A DNA stretch of 64,000 bases from Methylobacterium sp. Leaf117 (GTDB lineage: Bacteria > Pseudomonadota > Alphaproteobacteria > Rhizobiales > Beijerinckiaceae), in the NCBI RefSeq assembly GCF_001422985.1, contig NZ_LMNL01000012.1:499096-563095 (forward strand), read 5' to 3'. The notes under the pieces were generated by a model. The model saw nothing but the letters and a program-made list of their open reading frames with translations. It had not been told where the DNA came from and made no database searches. The first letter of the stretch is position 1, and each line of letters opens with the position of its first letter. Shown one piece after another: positions 44,874 to 53,896 of this stretch. Made by a program: the position numbers and the translations under genes.

Positions 44874-47029
44874 TTACGACGCGATCGCCCGAACCTGGGA
44901 CGTCGGCCGATGCAGGGCCGCCTGCCGGTTCAGCGCCGCGATGGTCGCGGCATCGCCCGCGGAGGGCACGGGACGACCGAGCAGGTAGCCCTGGACCTCC
45001 GTGCAGCCCTCGGCCGTGACGAGATCGAGATGGGCCTGGGTTTCGACCCCCTCGGCCACGGTGGTGACGCCGAGGCGGCGGCCGAGATCGGCGACGACCC
45101 CGACGATCGCCGCGCATTCAGGACGCTGCACCGCATCCTGCACGAACGACCCATCGATCTTGATCTTATCGAAGGGGAAGGAGCGCAGATGCGCCAGCGA
45201 CGAGAACCCGGTTCCGAAATCGTCGAGCGCCACCCGGACGCCGAGATCGCGGACGCGACGCAGATCCGCGAGGCAGTCGAGCTCATCGGCGAGCAGGGCA
45301 CTCTCGGTGATCTCGATTTCCAGGCGGCTCGGCTCCAGGCCGGCACCGACCAGCGCCGCCAGGATGTTCGACGCGAGGGTGCCCTTGCCGAGCTGCTTGG
45401 CCGAGACATTGACGGCGACCCGCGCGTCGTCGTCCCAGGACGCGGCGTCCCGGCAGGCGCGATTGAGGACCCAGATGCCGAGTTCGTCGATCAGTCCGCT
45501 CTCCTCGGCGACCGGGATGAACTCGGCGGGTGAAATCCAGCCCCGCGTCCGATGATGCCAGCGGATGAGGCCTTCGCGCGCCGTGACCCGTCCGGTCGCG
45601 ATGTCGGTGATCGGCTGGTAGAACAGGAACAGGCTGTCGGCCTGCGCGAGCGCCGCACGCAGCTTGCCTTCGAGGCGCACGCGCTCGTGCACCCGCGTCT
45701 CCAGTTCGGGTGTGAACACCCGGAAGGTCTTCTTGCCGGCCGCCTTGGCGGCATAGAGCGCCATGTCGGCCCGCGACAGCAGGATCTCGGAATCGGTTCC
45801 GTGCTCCGGCGCCGCCGCCACGCCGATCGAGGCGCCGATCTCGAGCCGGCGTTCGGCCTCGATCTGATAGGGCGCGACGATCTCGAGGAGCAGGGTCCTG
45901 GCGACGTCCCGCGCCTCCTCGATGCCGGCCTCGGCGATCAGGATGGCGAACTCATCGCCGCCCAGGCGCGCGACCATGGTTCCGGGGCGTCCGCAGCAGG
46001 CCCTGAGCCGATCCGCCACCCGGATCAGCAGCGTGTCTCCGACAAGATGGCCGTGGGAATCGTTGACGAACTTGAAGCCGTCGAGATCGATGAACAGCAG
46101 GCCCAGCTTGGGATCGGGACGTGCGAGGCAGGCCTTGAGATGCTCGCGGAAGGTGTTGCGGTTGGCCAGGGCGGTCAGCGTGTCGAAATGCGCCAGCTGC
46201 TGAATCCGGGCTTCTGCTGCAACCTGCTTGGTGATCACCGACCAGGTCAGCATCGGGCCGAGATAGACACCATCCGTTCCCGTCACCGCCGAGACCTGAA
46301 GGTCCAGCACCTCGGACCCGAGCTTGATCCGGGCGTGATGGGGAAGGTTGGCGGGGTCGGCCAGGAGCTGGCGCTGGTGGTGCGGATGGCGATGGAAGAC
46401 GTCGATCGAGGCCCCGAGCAACTCGGACGGCTTGATCGGCAGCAGATCCTTGATCTGCCCCAACGTCCGCTTCGAGGTCTCGTTGAGGTATGAGAATTGA
46501 AGGTGACGGGATCGACCGTCATCACCGCCACCGGCATGTCGTCGATCATGCGCAGCAGGCGATACTCCTCCTGTTCCTTGGCGACCTCCGCGGTTGCGAT
46601 GGCCCAGACCAGCAGGGCGCGGCTGACCCGTCCCGTCGAGTCGGGCAGGGGATGGATATGCAGGTCGAGCCATTCCTGTCCGAAGCAGATCCGCGCCTTG
46701 TGCGGCAGCCGCCCCGAATCCGACAGAAGCGTGCGCTGGTGAAGCGGATCCCGGTGAAACACGTCGATCGAGGTGCCCACGATGGTCTCCGGATCGAACC
46801 CGAGCGTCTCACGGATCGATTGAAGCAGGGCGATCGAGCACGGATTGGCGTAGTCGATTTTGAAGGTGTCGAGGTTGCACGTCATGGCGCCGACCGGAAG
46901 GACGTCGAACATGCGCTCGAAGTCGAGAGGTTCGAGCGGCATGGCGGTGCCGGGCGGTGCTTTCGCGAGAATCGGACAGCCCGTCATCGTTTCCATCCCA
47001 CCCGGAATCCGAGCCTCACGATCCGCCAT
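44874..47029 (-). pseudogene. PAS-PAS-GGDEF-EAL cyclic-di-GMP signalling gene, interrupted by a frameshift
   Basis: The N-terminal part (46497-47029) and the C-terminal part (44874-46495) are in different frames. Restoring one base near 46495-46496 (AA to AAA on the + strand) yields one 718-residue protein: PAS 1 (about 20-140), PAS 2 with a near copy of the SIDVFHR-x-P-HQR block, GGDEF with intact LGGDEFAIL (cyclase), and EAL with EGLIRW (Glu kept), DDFGTGFSSL and AEGVET (phosphodiesterase). The GGDEF domain lacks an I-site RxxD. ATG 47029 is the working start; 47065, 46996 and 46987 are alternatives. Could be a real mutation, programmed slippage or a sequencing error at a short A-run. Confidence 0.85.
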
Positions 47030-47613
47030 TCCGGCAGCCGTTACGCACGCCCCTTCAGAGCCCATGCCCCCTGAGCGTCGGACGCCTGGGATGCGGTGCT
47101 GACCAGACCCGACGCTGTGCTTCAAACAATTGAATTTTTTCTAAATCATGCTTTTTGTTGCTTGATATTCTCAAATATAAACTCCACAACCCTAGATTAT
47201 ATTGTCGATATTCGCCAGAAACGACAATAGCAGCTGGCAAGATGATAGTGCTCTGCCATGAGGTCCGGGTGCTGTACGCCGAGAATTCGGCACGGGCCGA
47301 CAAGCCGATTCCGCGCCGTCTGCGACGACCTGAAGGTTCGATGACGATGCACTTGCCTCGACTGGCGTCGCGAATCCGCACCACCGCACCGTCCGGCCAT
47401 GCGATCCACTGGCAGAACCTCATCGGCGGGCTCGAACACAGTCGCACTTCACCAATTCGTGATCGACATGACCCTCTGGCGAATCGGCGCTCTCGTCGGG
47501 CGGCGCGCGCTCGCGCACCGGAGGGCTCGGGTCCGGCACGGCCGCACTGCACAAAACTCATGGACCTCGCGGGAGCCAGCCTGTAGGGGAGCCGGCCCTA
47601 TCATCCAGCGCTG
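47030..47613. other. Intergenic region with AT-rich core
   Basis: About 580 bases, clearly lower GC around 47115-47245. Contains a perfect 8-bp inverted repeat TATTGTCG / CGACAATA (47200-47229, 14-base spacer). Several open frames on both strands (for example 47155-47586) are without signal peptide, domain or ribosome site, so I do not call genes. Shared promoter region for the GGDEF/EAL gene and the Hsp70-like gene. Confidence 0.55.
47200..47229. promoter_or_regulatory. Inverted repeat TATTGTCG-N14-CGACAATA
   Basis: Perfect 8-bp arms in the AT-rich part of the divergent intergenic region; candidate operator. Regulator unknown. Confidence 0.35.
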
Positions 47614-47628
47614 ATGCCGGAGACCATC

Positions 47629-48876
47629 ATGGCGGCCTGCGGCCTCGACTTCGGTACCTCGAACACCACCCTCGGCCTCGTGACCGGGCAGCGTCCGCAG
47701 CTCATGCCCCTCGAAGGGCGCCATGTGACGATCCCCAGTGCGATCTTCTTTCCGCCGGGACAGCCGCCCTTCGTCGGGCGCGCTGCCATGGCCGAGTACG
47801 TGGAGGGCACGCCGGGCCGGCTGATGCGAAGCCTCAAATCGGTGCTCGGTTCGTCGCTGCTCGAGGAAACCACGCCGGTCGGGCGCGAGCGCATCAAGTT
47901 CCGCGACGTGATCGGACGCTATCTCAGCGCCGTGAAGGCCCGCGCGGAGGCGGCGAGCGGCCAGTCCCTCGACACCGTGGTGCACGGCCGCCCGGTCCAC
48001 TTTGTCGACGGCGATCCGGAGGGCGACGCCCGGGCCGAGGACGCCCTGCGGGAGATCGCAACCAGCATCGGCTTCCGTCACGTCTCGTTCCAGTTCGAAC
48101 CGATCGCGGCGGCCCTCGACTACGAGCAGCAGGTGCGCGCGGAGGAGATCGCCCTGATCGCGGATATCGGGGGCGGCACCTCGGATTTCTCGATCGTGCG
48201 CCTGTCGCCGGAGCGACATGCCAAGCGCGAGCGCAGCGACGACATCCTGGCCAATGACGGCGTGCGCATCGGCGGTACCGATTTCGACCGTCGCCTCAGC
48301 CTCGGGACCGTGATGCCCCTGCTCGGCCTGGGCAGCGCCATGAACCGGGGCGATCTCGACGTACCGACCGGCTATTTCCACGACCTCGCCACCTGGTCGA
48401 GCATCAACCGGCTCTACAACGCCAAGACCCTACGGGAGATCGAGGAGGTGCGCCGCGACGCCCGCCGCCCCGATCTCCTGGCGCGGCTCCACACCGTGGT
48501 GGAGGCCGAGCGCGGTCATTCCCTGGCCATGGAAGTAGAGGGCGCCAAGATCGCGACCTCCGAAGACGGCGAGGGCCGGGTCGACCTCGATTGGGTCGAG
48601 GCCGGGCTCCGGGCCGAGATCGATCGGTCGGGACTCGTCCTTCATACCGACGAGCTTGCCCGGCGCATCGCCGAGCGCATCGGACGCTGCCTCGCGCAGG
48701 CCGGCCTGACCGCCGACCGCATCGATGCGCTCTTCCTCACGGGCGGCTCGACGGGCTTGCCCCATGTCCGTGCGGCCCTGACCGCGTGCGTGCCGAACGC
48801 CCGCGTGGTCGATGGCGACACCTTCGGGTCGGTTGGGACCGGCTTGACCATCGAGGCGGCGCGGCGCGCGGCCTGA
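47629..48876 (+). CDS. Hsp70-family protein, YegD-like
   Basis: About 415 residues from ATG 47629, which has GGAGA six bases upstream; ATG 47614 is also in frame. ATPase domain only: ACGLDFGTSNTTLGL (phosphate 1 loop), IADIGGGTSDFSIVRL (phosphate 2 loop), and the LFLTGGSTGLPHVRAAL adenosine motif near the C-terminus. It lacks the DnaK substrate-binding domain, like E. coli YegD. Chaperone or ATPase function by family; client unknown. Divergent from the GGDEF/EAL gene, followed by rluC after 90 bases. Confidence 0.9.
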   Translation: MAACGLDFGTSNTTLGLVTGQRPQLMPLEGRHVTIPSAIFFPPGQPPFVGRAAMAEYVEGTPGRLMRSLKSVLGSSLLEETTPVGRERIKFRDVIGRYLSAVKARAEAASGQSLDTVVHGRPVHFVDGDPEGDARAEDALREIATSIGFRHVSFQFEPIAAALDYEQQVRAEEIALIADIGGGTSDFSIVRLSPERHAKRERSDDILANDGVRIGGTDFDRRLSLGTVMPLLGLGSAMNRGDLDVPTGYFHDLATWSSINRLYNAKTLREIEEVRRDARRPDLLARLHTVVEAERGHSLAMEVEGAKIATSEDGEGRVDLDWVEAGLRAEIDRSGLVLHTDELARRIAERIGRCLAQAGLTADRIDALFLTGGSTGLPHVRAALTACVPNARVVDGDTFGSVGTGLTIEAARRAA

Positions 48877-48966
48877 ACGGGACGTCGCCCACGCGGGAAT
48901 CCCTCCGCGACAAAACCCGACCGACCCGCGCTTTGTCGCGAGGCTGGCCGGTGATACGAGCAGGCC

Positions 48967-50397
48967 ATGACCACACGACCACCATCACGCGGGGGATCCG
49001 GGCGCAAGGGCGCCGGGCCGAGCCGCAGCGGCCCAGCGGGCCGTCCCGGCCGCCCCGGCAAGCCGGGCGCCTTCATCCGGCCGGAGCGCGAGCGGACGGG
49101 CCCCCGCACCAGCGCCCTCGACGCCGCGCAGCGCGCCGCGCAGGGGCGGGGCGACGCCGCCGCCAAGCACGCGCCCTGGCGCCCCGGGCAGGAGCCGCGC
49201 GACCGCGCCGATGCCGCGCCGGAGCCGTTCGAGGCGATCGACGAGGCACCCCGCCGGGTCCGCCGCCCACGCACAGAACGCTCGGATGACGCGGCGGCGA
49301 CGCCTCCGCGCCGGGCCGAGGCCACGGCGCGCGGCGGCGCGCCCGTCACGGAGGGGCCGACCCGGCGCGAGCAGCGCGCGGCGGCCTCCGCCACGCTGGC
49401 CTCCGGCGTTCAGACGCTGACCGTGGACGAGGACGAGGCCGGCATGCGGATCGACCGCTTCCTGACCACCCGTTTCCCGCAACTGCCCTTCACCCGCGTC
49501 CAGAGCATCGTTCGCAAGGGCGAACTTCGGGTCGATGGCAAGCGTGCCAAACCCAACGACCGGCTGGAGCCGGGCATGAGCGTGCGCGTGCCGCCCCTCA
49601 AGCTGGAAGCGCAGGGCGAACGCCCGCGCTCCGTCGCGCGGGATGCCACCGATGCCGATTTCATCCGCTCGCTCATCCTCTACGAGGATGCCGAGATGAT
49701 GATCCTCAACAAGCCTTTCGGCCTCGCGGTGCAGGGTGGCTCCGGAACCGTGCGGCACGTGGACGGCCTCTTGGAGGCACTGACGGGCAAGGACGGCCAG
49801 AAGCCGCGCCTGGTCCACCGCCTCGACAAGGACACCGCCGGCTGCCTCATCGTCGCCAAGACGCGGCTCGCCGCCGCCACCCTGGCGAAAAGCTTCCGCT
49901 CGCGCTCGGCCCGCAAGGTCTACTGGGCTCTCACCGCCGGTGTTCCGCGCGTGCCGCAGGGTCGCATCTCCACCTATCTCGCCAAGGAGGAGCCCACGGA
50001 CGCCGATGCGCGGATGCGGGTGGCCAAGCATGGCGACGAGGGGGCTGCGCACGCGCTGACTTACTACGCCATGGTCGACAACGCGGCCCAGAAGCTGTCT
50101 TGGCTGTCGCTGAAGCCGGTGACCGGACGCACCCACCAGCTGCGCGCCCATGCAGCCCATATCGGCCATCCCATCGTCGGCGATCCGAAATACTTCAGCA
50201 TCGAGAACTGGGAATTGCCCGGCGGAATCCAGAATCGCCTGCATCTTCTCGCACGCCGAATCGTGATTCCCCATCCGCGCACGGGCAAGCCCGTCGACGT
50301 CACGGCTCCGCTTCCACCGCATATGGCGCAGAGCTGGAACCTCCTTGGATTCGACGCGTCCCGCTACGATCCGATCGTCGAGGCCCCCGAAGCCTGA
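48967..50397 (+). CDS. rluC: RluA-family ribosomal large subunit pseudouridine synthase (RluC-like) with long basic N-terminal extension
   Basis: A 476-residue protein. Residues 1-150 are an Arg/Ala/Pro-rich, low-complexity extension (PSGPAGRPGRPGKPGAF type). Then an S4 RNA-binding domain (about 155-215: MRIDRFLTTRFPQLPFTRVQ, VRKGELRVDGKRA) and the pseudouridine synthase core with catalytic Asp in LVHRLDKDTAGCLIVAKT (about 287), and VTGRTHQLRAHAAHIGHPIV. RluC modifies 23S rRNA positions 955, 2504, 2580 in E. coli. Extension lengths of this kind occur in this group but are far beyond the E. coli protein. Followed by a small exported protein, HAD hydrolase and ATP12 genes, a common alphaproteobacterial order. 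Confidence 0.9.
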   Translation: MTTRPPSRGGSGRKGAGPSRSGPAGRPGRPGKPGAFIRPERERTGPRTSALDAAQRAAQGRGDAAAKHAPWRPGQEPRDRADAAPEPFEAIDEAPRRVRRPRTERSDDAAATPPRRAEATARGGAPVTEGPTRREQRAAASATLASGVQTLTVDEDEAGMRIDRFLTTRFPQLPFTRVQSIVRKGELRVDGKRAKPNDRLEPGMSVRVPPLKLEAQGERPRSVARDATDADFIRSLILYEDAEMMILNKPFGLAVQGGSGTVRHVDGLLEALTGKDGQKPRLVHRLDKDTAGCLIVAKTRLAAATLAKSFRSRSARKVYWALTAGVPRVPQGRISTYLAKEEPTDADARMRVAKHGDEGAAHALTYYAMVDNAAQKLSWLSLKPVTGRTHQLRAHAAHIGHPIVGDPKYFSIENWELPGGIQNRLHLLARRIVIPHPRTGKPVDVTAPLPPHMAQSWNLLGFDASRYDPIVEAPEA

Positions 50398-50572
50398 GCC
50401 CACGATCCCGACGTCCGATGCCGGGGCAGAATGCGCCGGCAAGGCCAGAACGGGGAGGGCACGCGTGTTGAACCTTGCCACGTTGCACCTTGGCAAGCGC
50501 CCGCCAGGGCCTATCCTCTTCGACACAGCCCGGCTCGGCGCCTCGCCGCCGGCCAAGGACCGGCGCGCCACG

Positions 50573-51049
50573 ATGCCTCGAGACACGATCCTGAAGCCCG
50601 CCAACGCGATCGGCTTCGCGCTCCTCGCCCTCTCGGTGTTCACCGTGGGCAGCGCATACGACAGCAAGGTCTTTGCGCAGGCCGCCCCGCCGGCGCAGAC
50701 CAGGGCGCCGTCCCAGATGGCACCCCAGGCCCAGGCGCCACTTCAGAACCCGGCCACGCCTCAACAACCCCAAGGATTGCAGCCGGCGCAGCCGCAATCG
50801 CCCCCCGCTGCTCAGCCTCAGGGCCAGGGCTCGCGCTCCGCGGCGCCCAGTCAGCCGGCCGGGGCATCGGCGGGGCGCGGCACGGCGCAACAGGCCAGCC
50901 GGCCCCGTCGGCGGTCCTATGCGGCGTGCAACCGCATTTCGCACACGCGCGGCTTGCGCGGCGGGGCTCGGCGCCGATTCCTCGTCCGCTGCAAGCTCGG
51001 CTACGATCGGCCCCGCAATGGCCAGTCCCAGCCCAACCGGCAGCCTTAA
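50573..51049 (+). CDS. Exported Gln/Pro-rich protein of unknown function
   Basis: About 158 residues from ATG 50573 (MPRDTILKPANAIGFALLAL): signal peptide with cleavage probably after FAQA near 37, then a Gln/Pro/Ala-rich region (about 40-115) and a basic C-terminal part with two Cys (YAACNRISHTRGLRGGARRR and FLVRCKLGYDRPR). No domain recognised. Periplasmic or cell-surface by inference from the signal. It lies between rluC and the HAD gene, on the same strand. The Gln/Pro part is low-complexity and could be a wall-spanning linker. Confidence 0.5.
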   Translation: MPRDTILKPANAIGFALLALSVFTVGSAYDSKVFAQAAPPAQTRAPSQMAPQAQAPLQNPATPQQPQGLQPAQPQSPPAAQPQGQGSRSAAPSQPAGASAGRGTAQQASRPRRRSYAACNRISHTRGLRGGARRRFLVRCKLGYDRPRNGQSQPNRQP

Positions 51050-51079
51050 TCAGATCGTCCGCAGCACGAGCCCGATCCC

Positions 51080-51757
51080 GTGAAGCTCATCGTCTTCGAC
51101 GTCGACGGAACCCTGGTCGACAGCCAACATCTGATCGTAGCCGCGCAGGGCATGGCCTTCGCCGAGCACGGCCTGACGGCCCCGAGCCGCACCGAATCAC
51201 TCTCCGTGGTCGGCTTGTCCCTGCCGCAGGCGTTTCGACGCCTCGTCGGCGAGGATGGCCCGATCGAGGGTCTGTCGGAGAGCTATAAGCGCGCCTTCAA
51301 TATCCTGCGCCTCGATCCGAACTACGAGGAGCCGCTGTTTCCCGGCATAGGCGACCTTCTCACCCGCCTGCATGCCCGCGACGACGTGCAACTCGGCATC
51401 GCAACCGGCAAGGCGCGGCGCGGCGTCGATCGGCTGATCGACACCCATGGCTGGAAGGGCTGGTTCGCCACAACCCAGAGCGCCGACGACGCCCCCTCGA
51501 AACCGGACCCGGCGATGCTTCTCCAGGCCATGACGGACACCGGCTCCGAGCCGGGCGCCACGGTGATGATCGGAGACACCACCTACGACATGGCGATGGC
51601 GGTGAGCGCAGGCGTGGCGGCGGTCGGTGTCGGCTGGGGCTATCATCCGGTCGGCGCCCTCTTCGGCGCGGGCGCCTCCATCGTGGTCGACACCGCGGAC
51701 GATCTCGGCGCCTTGTTCACCGGAACGCTCCGCGATCCGACGGCGGCGACAGCCTGA
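51080..51757 (+). CDS. HAD-IA family hydrolase (phosphoglycolate phosphatase-like)
   Basis: A 225-residue haloacid-dehalogenase-fold phosphatase starting at GTG 51080. Motif I VFDVDGTLVDSQ (Asp 8 and 10), cap domain (about 15-80), motif II IATGKARRG (near 110), motif III Lys in SKPDPAML, and motif IV MIGDTTYDMAMA. Cleaves small phosphomonoesters; substrate undefined. In this position between rluC and ATP12 it is a conserved neighbour in alphaproteobacteria. Gap of 30 bases from the exported protein gene suggests one transcript. Confidence 0.92.
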   Translation: MKLIVFDVDGTLVDSQHLIVAAQGMAFAEHGLTAPSRTESLSVVGLSLPQAFRRLVGEDGPIEGLSESYKRAFNILRLDPNYEEPLFPGIGDLLTRLHARDDVQLGIATGKARRGVDRLIDTHGWKGWFATTQSADDAPSKPDPAMLLQAMTDTGSEPGATVMIGDTTYDMAMAVSAGVAAVGVGWGYHPVGALFGAGASIVVDTADDLGALFTGTLRDPTAATA

Positions 51758-51811
51758 TCCTTCGGCACCGGCGTCTCGCAGGCTGCGGGCCGATGCCCTA
51801 TCTGATCCTGC

Positions 51812-52657
51812 ATGAGCGACGATCCAAAATCCGAAGGCCCGAACCGCGATGGGGCGAACCGTGACGGGCCGGACGCCGACTGGCTCGGCGCGCCCGGTTC
51901 CGCTGCCCCCCCCGATCCCACTCGTTCGGCGCGCGGCCCCGGCAAGCCAGCGCTGCCCAAGCGCTTCTATGCCGAGGCGGGCCTCGGCGAGCACGCCGGC
52001 GGCTTCCGCCTGACCCTGGACGGACGTCCCGCCAACACCCCCGCCCGCAATCCCCTGGCCCTGCCGACGCGCGCGCTCGCCGAGGCCGTGGCCGCCGAGT
52101 GGGCGGCACAGATCGACGTCATCGACCCGTCCCGAATGCCACTGACGCGTCTCGCCAACACCGCCATCGACGGAGTCGCGCCGCGGCGCGAGGCCGTGGT
52201 GGACGACCTGTCGGCCTATGCGGGCACCGATCTGCTGGCCTATCGGGCCGGCGATCCGGACCGCCTCGTCCAGGCGCAGGCCGAAGCCTGGGACCCGGTG
52301 CTCGATTGGGCGCACGAGGCCCTGGGCGCCCGCTTCATCCTCGGGGAGGGAGTGATGCATGTCACCCAGCCGGACACCACGGTGGCGGCCCTGCGCCGGG
52401 CCATCGGCGAGACGGACGGCCCCTTCCGTTTGGCCGCCCTCCACACCCTCACCACCCTGACGGGATCGCTCGTCCTCGCCCTCGCAGTGCTGCGCGGCCG
52501 GCTCACGCCCGCTCAGGCCTGGACGGCGGCGCATGTCGACGAGACCTATCAGGCGAGCGTCTGGGGGCAGGACGAAGAGGCGGCGGCCCGGCAGGCGCAG
52601 CGCCGCGCCGAATTCGACGCCGCGGCGCAACTCTCGGCCCTGTCCGACGCCGGGTGA
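51812..52657 (+). CDS. ATP12 family F1-ATPase assembly chaperone
   Basis: A 281-residue protein: a disordered N-terminus (SDDPKSEGPNRDGANRDGPD, about 1-50), then the ATP12 domain: KRFYAEAGLGEHAGGFRLTL, DGRPANTPARNPLALPTRAL, VAAEWAAQIDVIDPSRMPLTR and VLRGRLTPAQAWTAAHVDE near the C-terminus. ATP12 binds the F1 alpha subunit during ATP synthase assembly, in mitochondria and in alphaproteobacteria. The gene follows the HAD gene by 54 bases. Cytosolic. Confidence 0.93.
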   Translation: MSDDPKSEGPNRDGANRDGPDADWLGAPGSAAPPDPTRSARGPGKPALPKRFYAEAGLGEHAGGFRLTLDGRPANTPARNPLALPTRALAEAVAAEWAAQIDVIDPSRMPLTRLANTAIDGVAPRREAVVDDLSAYAGTDLLAYRAGDPDRLVQAQAEAWDPVLDWAHEALGARFILGEGVMHVTQPDTTVAALRRAIGETDGPFRLAALHTLTTLTGSLVLALAVLRGRLTPAQAWTAAHVDETYQASVWGQDEEAAARQAQRRAEFDAAAQLSALSDAG

Positions 52658-52737
52658 TGCGGCGGCCCTGACACGGTCCGAACGGGTTCCGTTAATACCC
52701 CCGTGCTAAGCCGTCCGGATCACGGGGGCGACGTGAC

Positions 52738-53733
52738 ATGTCCGGACGGGACCAGAAAAGCCTTGCCGCACAGGCGCACACGCCGGCATCCGACGTTCCG
52801 AATGCCCGGGCGCGCCTGTGGTTCGCGATCCTGATCCTCGGCGCCATCACGACGCTGTGGATGCGCGTGGCCGGACTCGCGGTCGATCTCCCGAGTGCGC
52901 TGCCGCCCGCCCTGGCCTGCGCCGGGCTCGAACTCCTGGCGACGTTCTATCTGACGAGGCGGCCGGAGCCGCGCTTCGCCGTGACCCTTTCGGGTCTTGC
53001 GCAGATCATCGCGGTCAGTGCCTTTGCCGGCCTGCTCTCCTACGCGGCGGCCGCAACCGGCGGCCCGCTCTGGGACGGCACCTTCCAGGCGCTCGATAAA
53101 GCTCTCGGCCTCGACTGGCCGGCCTATCTCCATACCCTGAACGACCATCCGAGACTCGGCTTCGCCCTATCGCTGGCCTACCAAAGCCTGATGCCGCAGA
53201 TGATCCTGGTGGTGATCGTGCTCGGCTTCAGCGGACGCCTGAGTGCCGTACGGGACTTCGTACTGGCCTTCATGATCGCCGGTTTGATCACCGTCCTGCT
53301 CTCGGGCTTGATGCCCGCGATGGCGATGTTCGTGCATCTTGGGCTACGTCCGCAGGATTTCCCCGGGTTGAATCCGGCCGCCGCTTACGTTCATCTCGCC
53401 CCCCTGTCGGGCCTGCGCGACGGGACAGTTCGGATCATCTCCCTCGCCGAGATCGAAGGGATCATCACCTTCCCGAGCTTCCATGCGGCACTCGGGGTCC
53501 TGTTCGCGCGCTTCTTCTGGATGTCACGGATCACGCGCTGGCCCGGCCTCGCCGTCAACGCGATGCTGATCGCCGCGACACCGATCGATGGCGGCCACTA
53601 CTTCGTCGATGTCGGTGCGGGTGCCCTGATCGCGGTCGCGGCGATTGCGGCGGCCCGAATCCTGAACCGGAGCGCGACGCGCCGGAGCGGCATGTCGGAT
53701 GCTCCGGTCGCCTTGACGGCGACATCCGCCTGA
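52738..53733 (+). CDS. PAP2-superfamily membrane protein (phosphatase/transferase-like)
   Basis: A 331-residue inner-membrane protein with about six spans (LWFAILILGAITTLWMRVAG, then LSGLAQIIAVSAFAGLLSYA and others to ARLL). The late IITFPSFHAALGVLFARFF (Ser-His) and DGGHYFVDVGAGALIAVA (His-Asp) are PAP2 motifs 2 and 3 of the AUR1/inositol-phosphoryl transferase-like group. The role could be lipid phosphate handling or polyprenyl phosphate recycling; substrate unknown. Follows ATP12 by 80 bases; divergence in function is not apparent. Confidence 0.83.
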   Translation: MSGRDQKSLAAQAHTPASDVPNARARLWFAILILGAITTLWMRVAGLAVDLPSALPPALACAGLELLATFYLTRRPEPRFAVTLSGLAQIIAVSAFAGLLSYAAAATGGPLWDGTFQALDKALGLDWPAYLHTLNDHPRLGFALSLAYQSLMPQMILVVIVLGFSGRLSAVRDFVLAFMIAGLITVLLSGLMPAMAMFVHLGLRPQDFPGLNPAAAYVHLAPLSGLRDGTVRIISLAEIEGIITFPSFHAALGVLFARFFWMSRITRWPGLAVNAMLIAATPIDGGHYFVDVGAGALIAVAAIAAARILNRSATRRSGMSDAPVALTATSA

Positions 53734-53832
53734 ACCCGGGCTTCCGACGCAACGATCGATTTTCGTGAGAGAATCCCTGTGGTATGGCCCCACCAGGCCG
53801 ACCGCCAAGCTCGCCGCGAGAGGGGCTGGTGG

Positions 53833-53865
53833 CTCGTGGCCGGAAACGCCAGCACAAGCCACGAG
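53833..53865 (+). promoter_or_regulatory. Hairpin in the pccB leader that overlaps a Shine-Dalgarno
   Basis: Arms CTCGTGGC (53833-53840) and GCCACGAG (53858-53865), perfect 8 bp with a 17-base loop. The right arm ends in the GAGG that would serve the mini-ORF at 53876. Confidence 0.45.
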
Positions 53866-53875
53866 GCGCAGCCCC

Positions 53876-53896
53876 ATGAAGGACATCCTCGCATGA
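53876..53896 (+). other. Six-codon mini-ORF overlapping the pccB start codon (possible leader peptide)
   Basis: ATG AAG GAC ATC CTC GCA TGA encodes MKDILA; its TGA overlaps the pccB ATG (ATGA). The pccB start repeats the same sequence 17 bases later (ATGAAGGACATTCTCGAG), 15 of 17 positions equal. GAGG 11 bases upstream could serve as ribosome site. Translational coupling is plausible; it may instead be an inactive duplication. Confidence 0.4.

Noticed and set aside
47155..47586. Open frame on the + strand in the gap before the Hsp70-like gene
   Set aside because: No domain, no ribosome site and Arg-rich end. A minus-strand frame over the same DNA (47055-47561) is no better; the AT-rich core looks regulatory.
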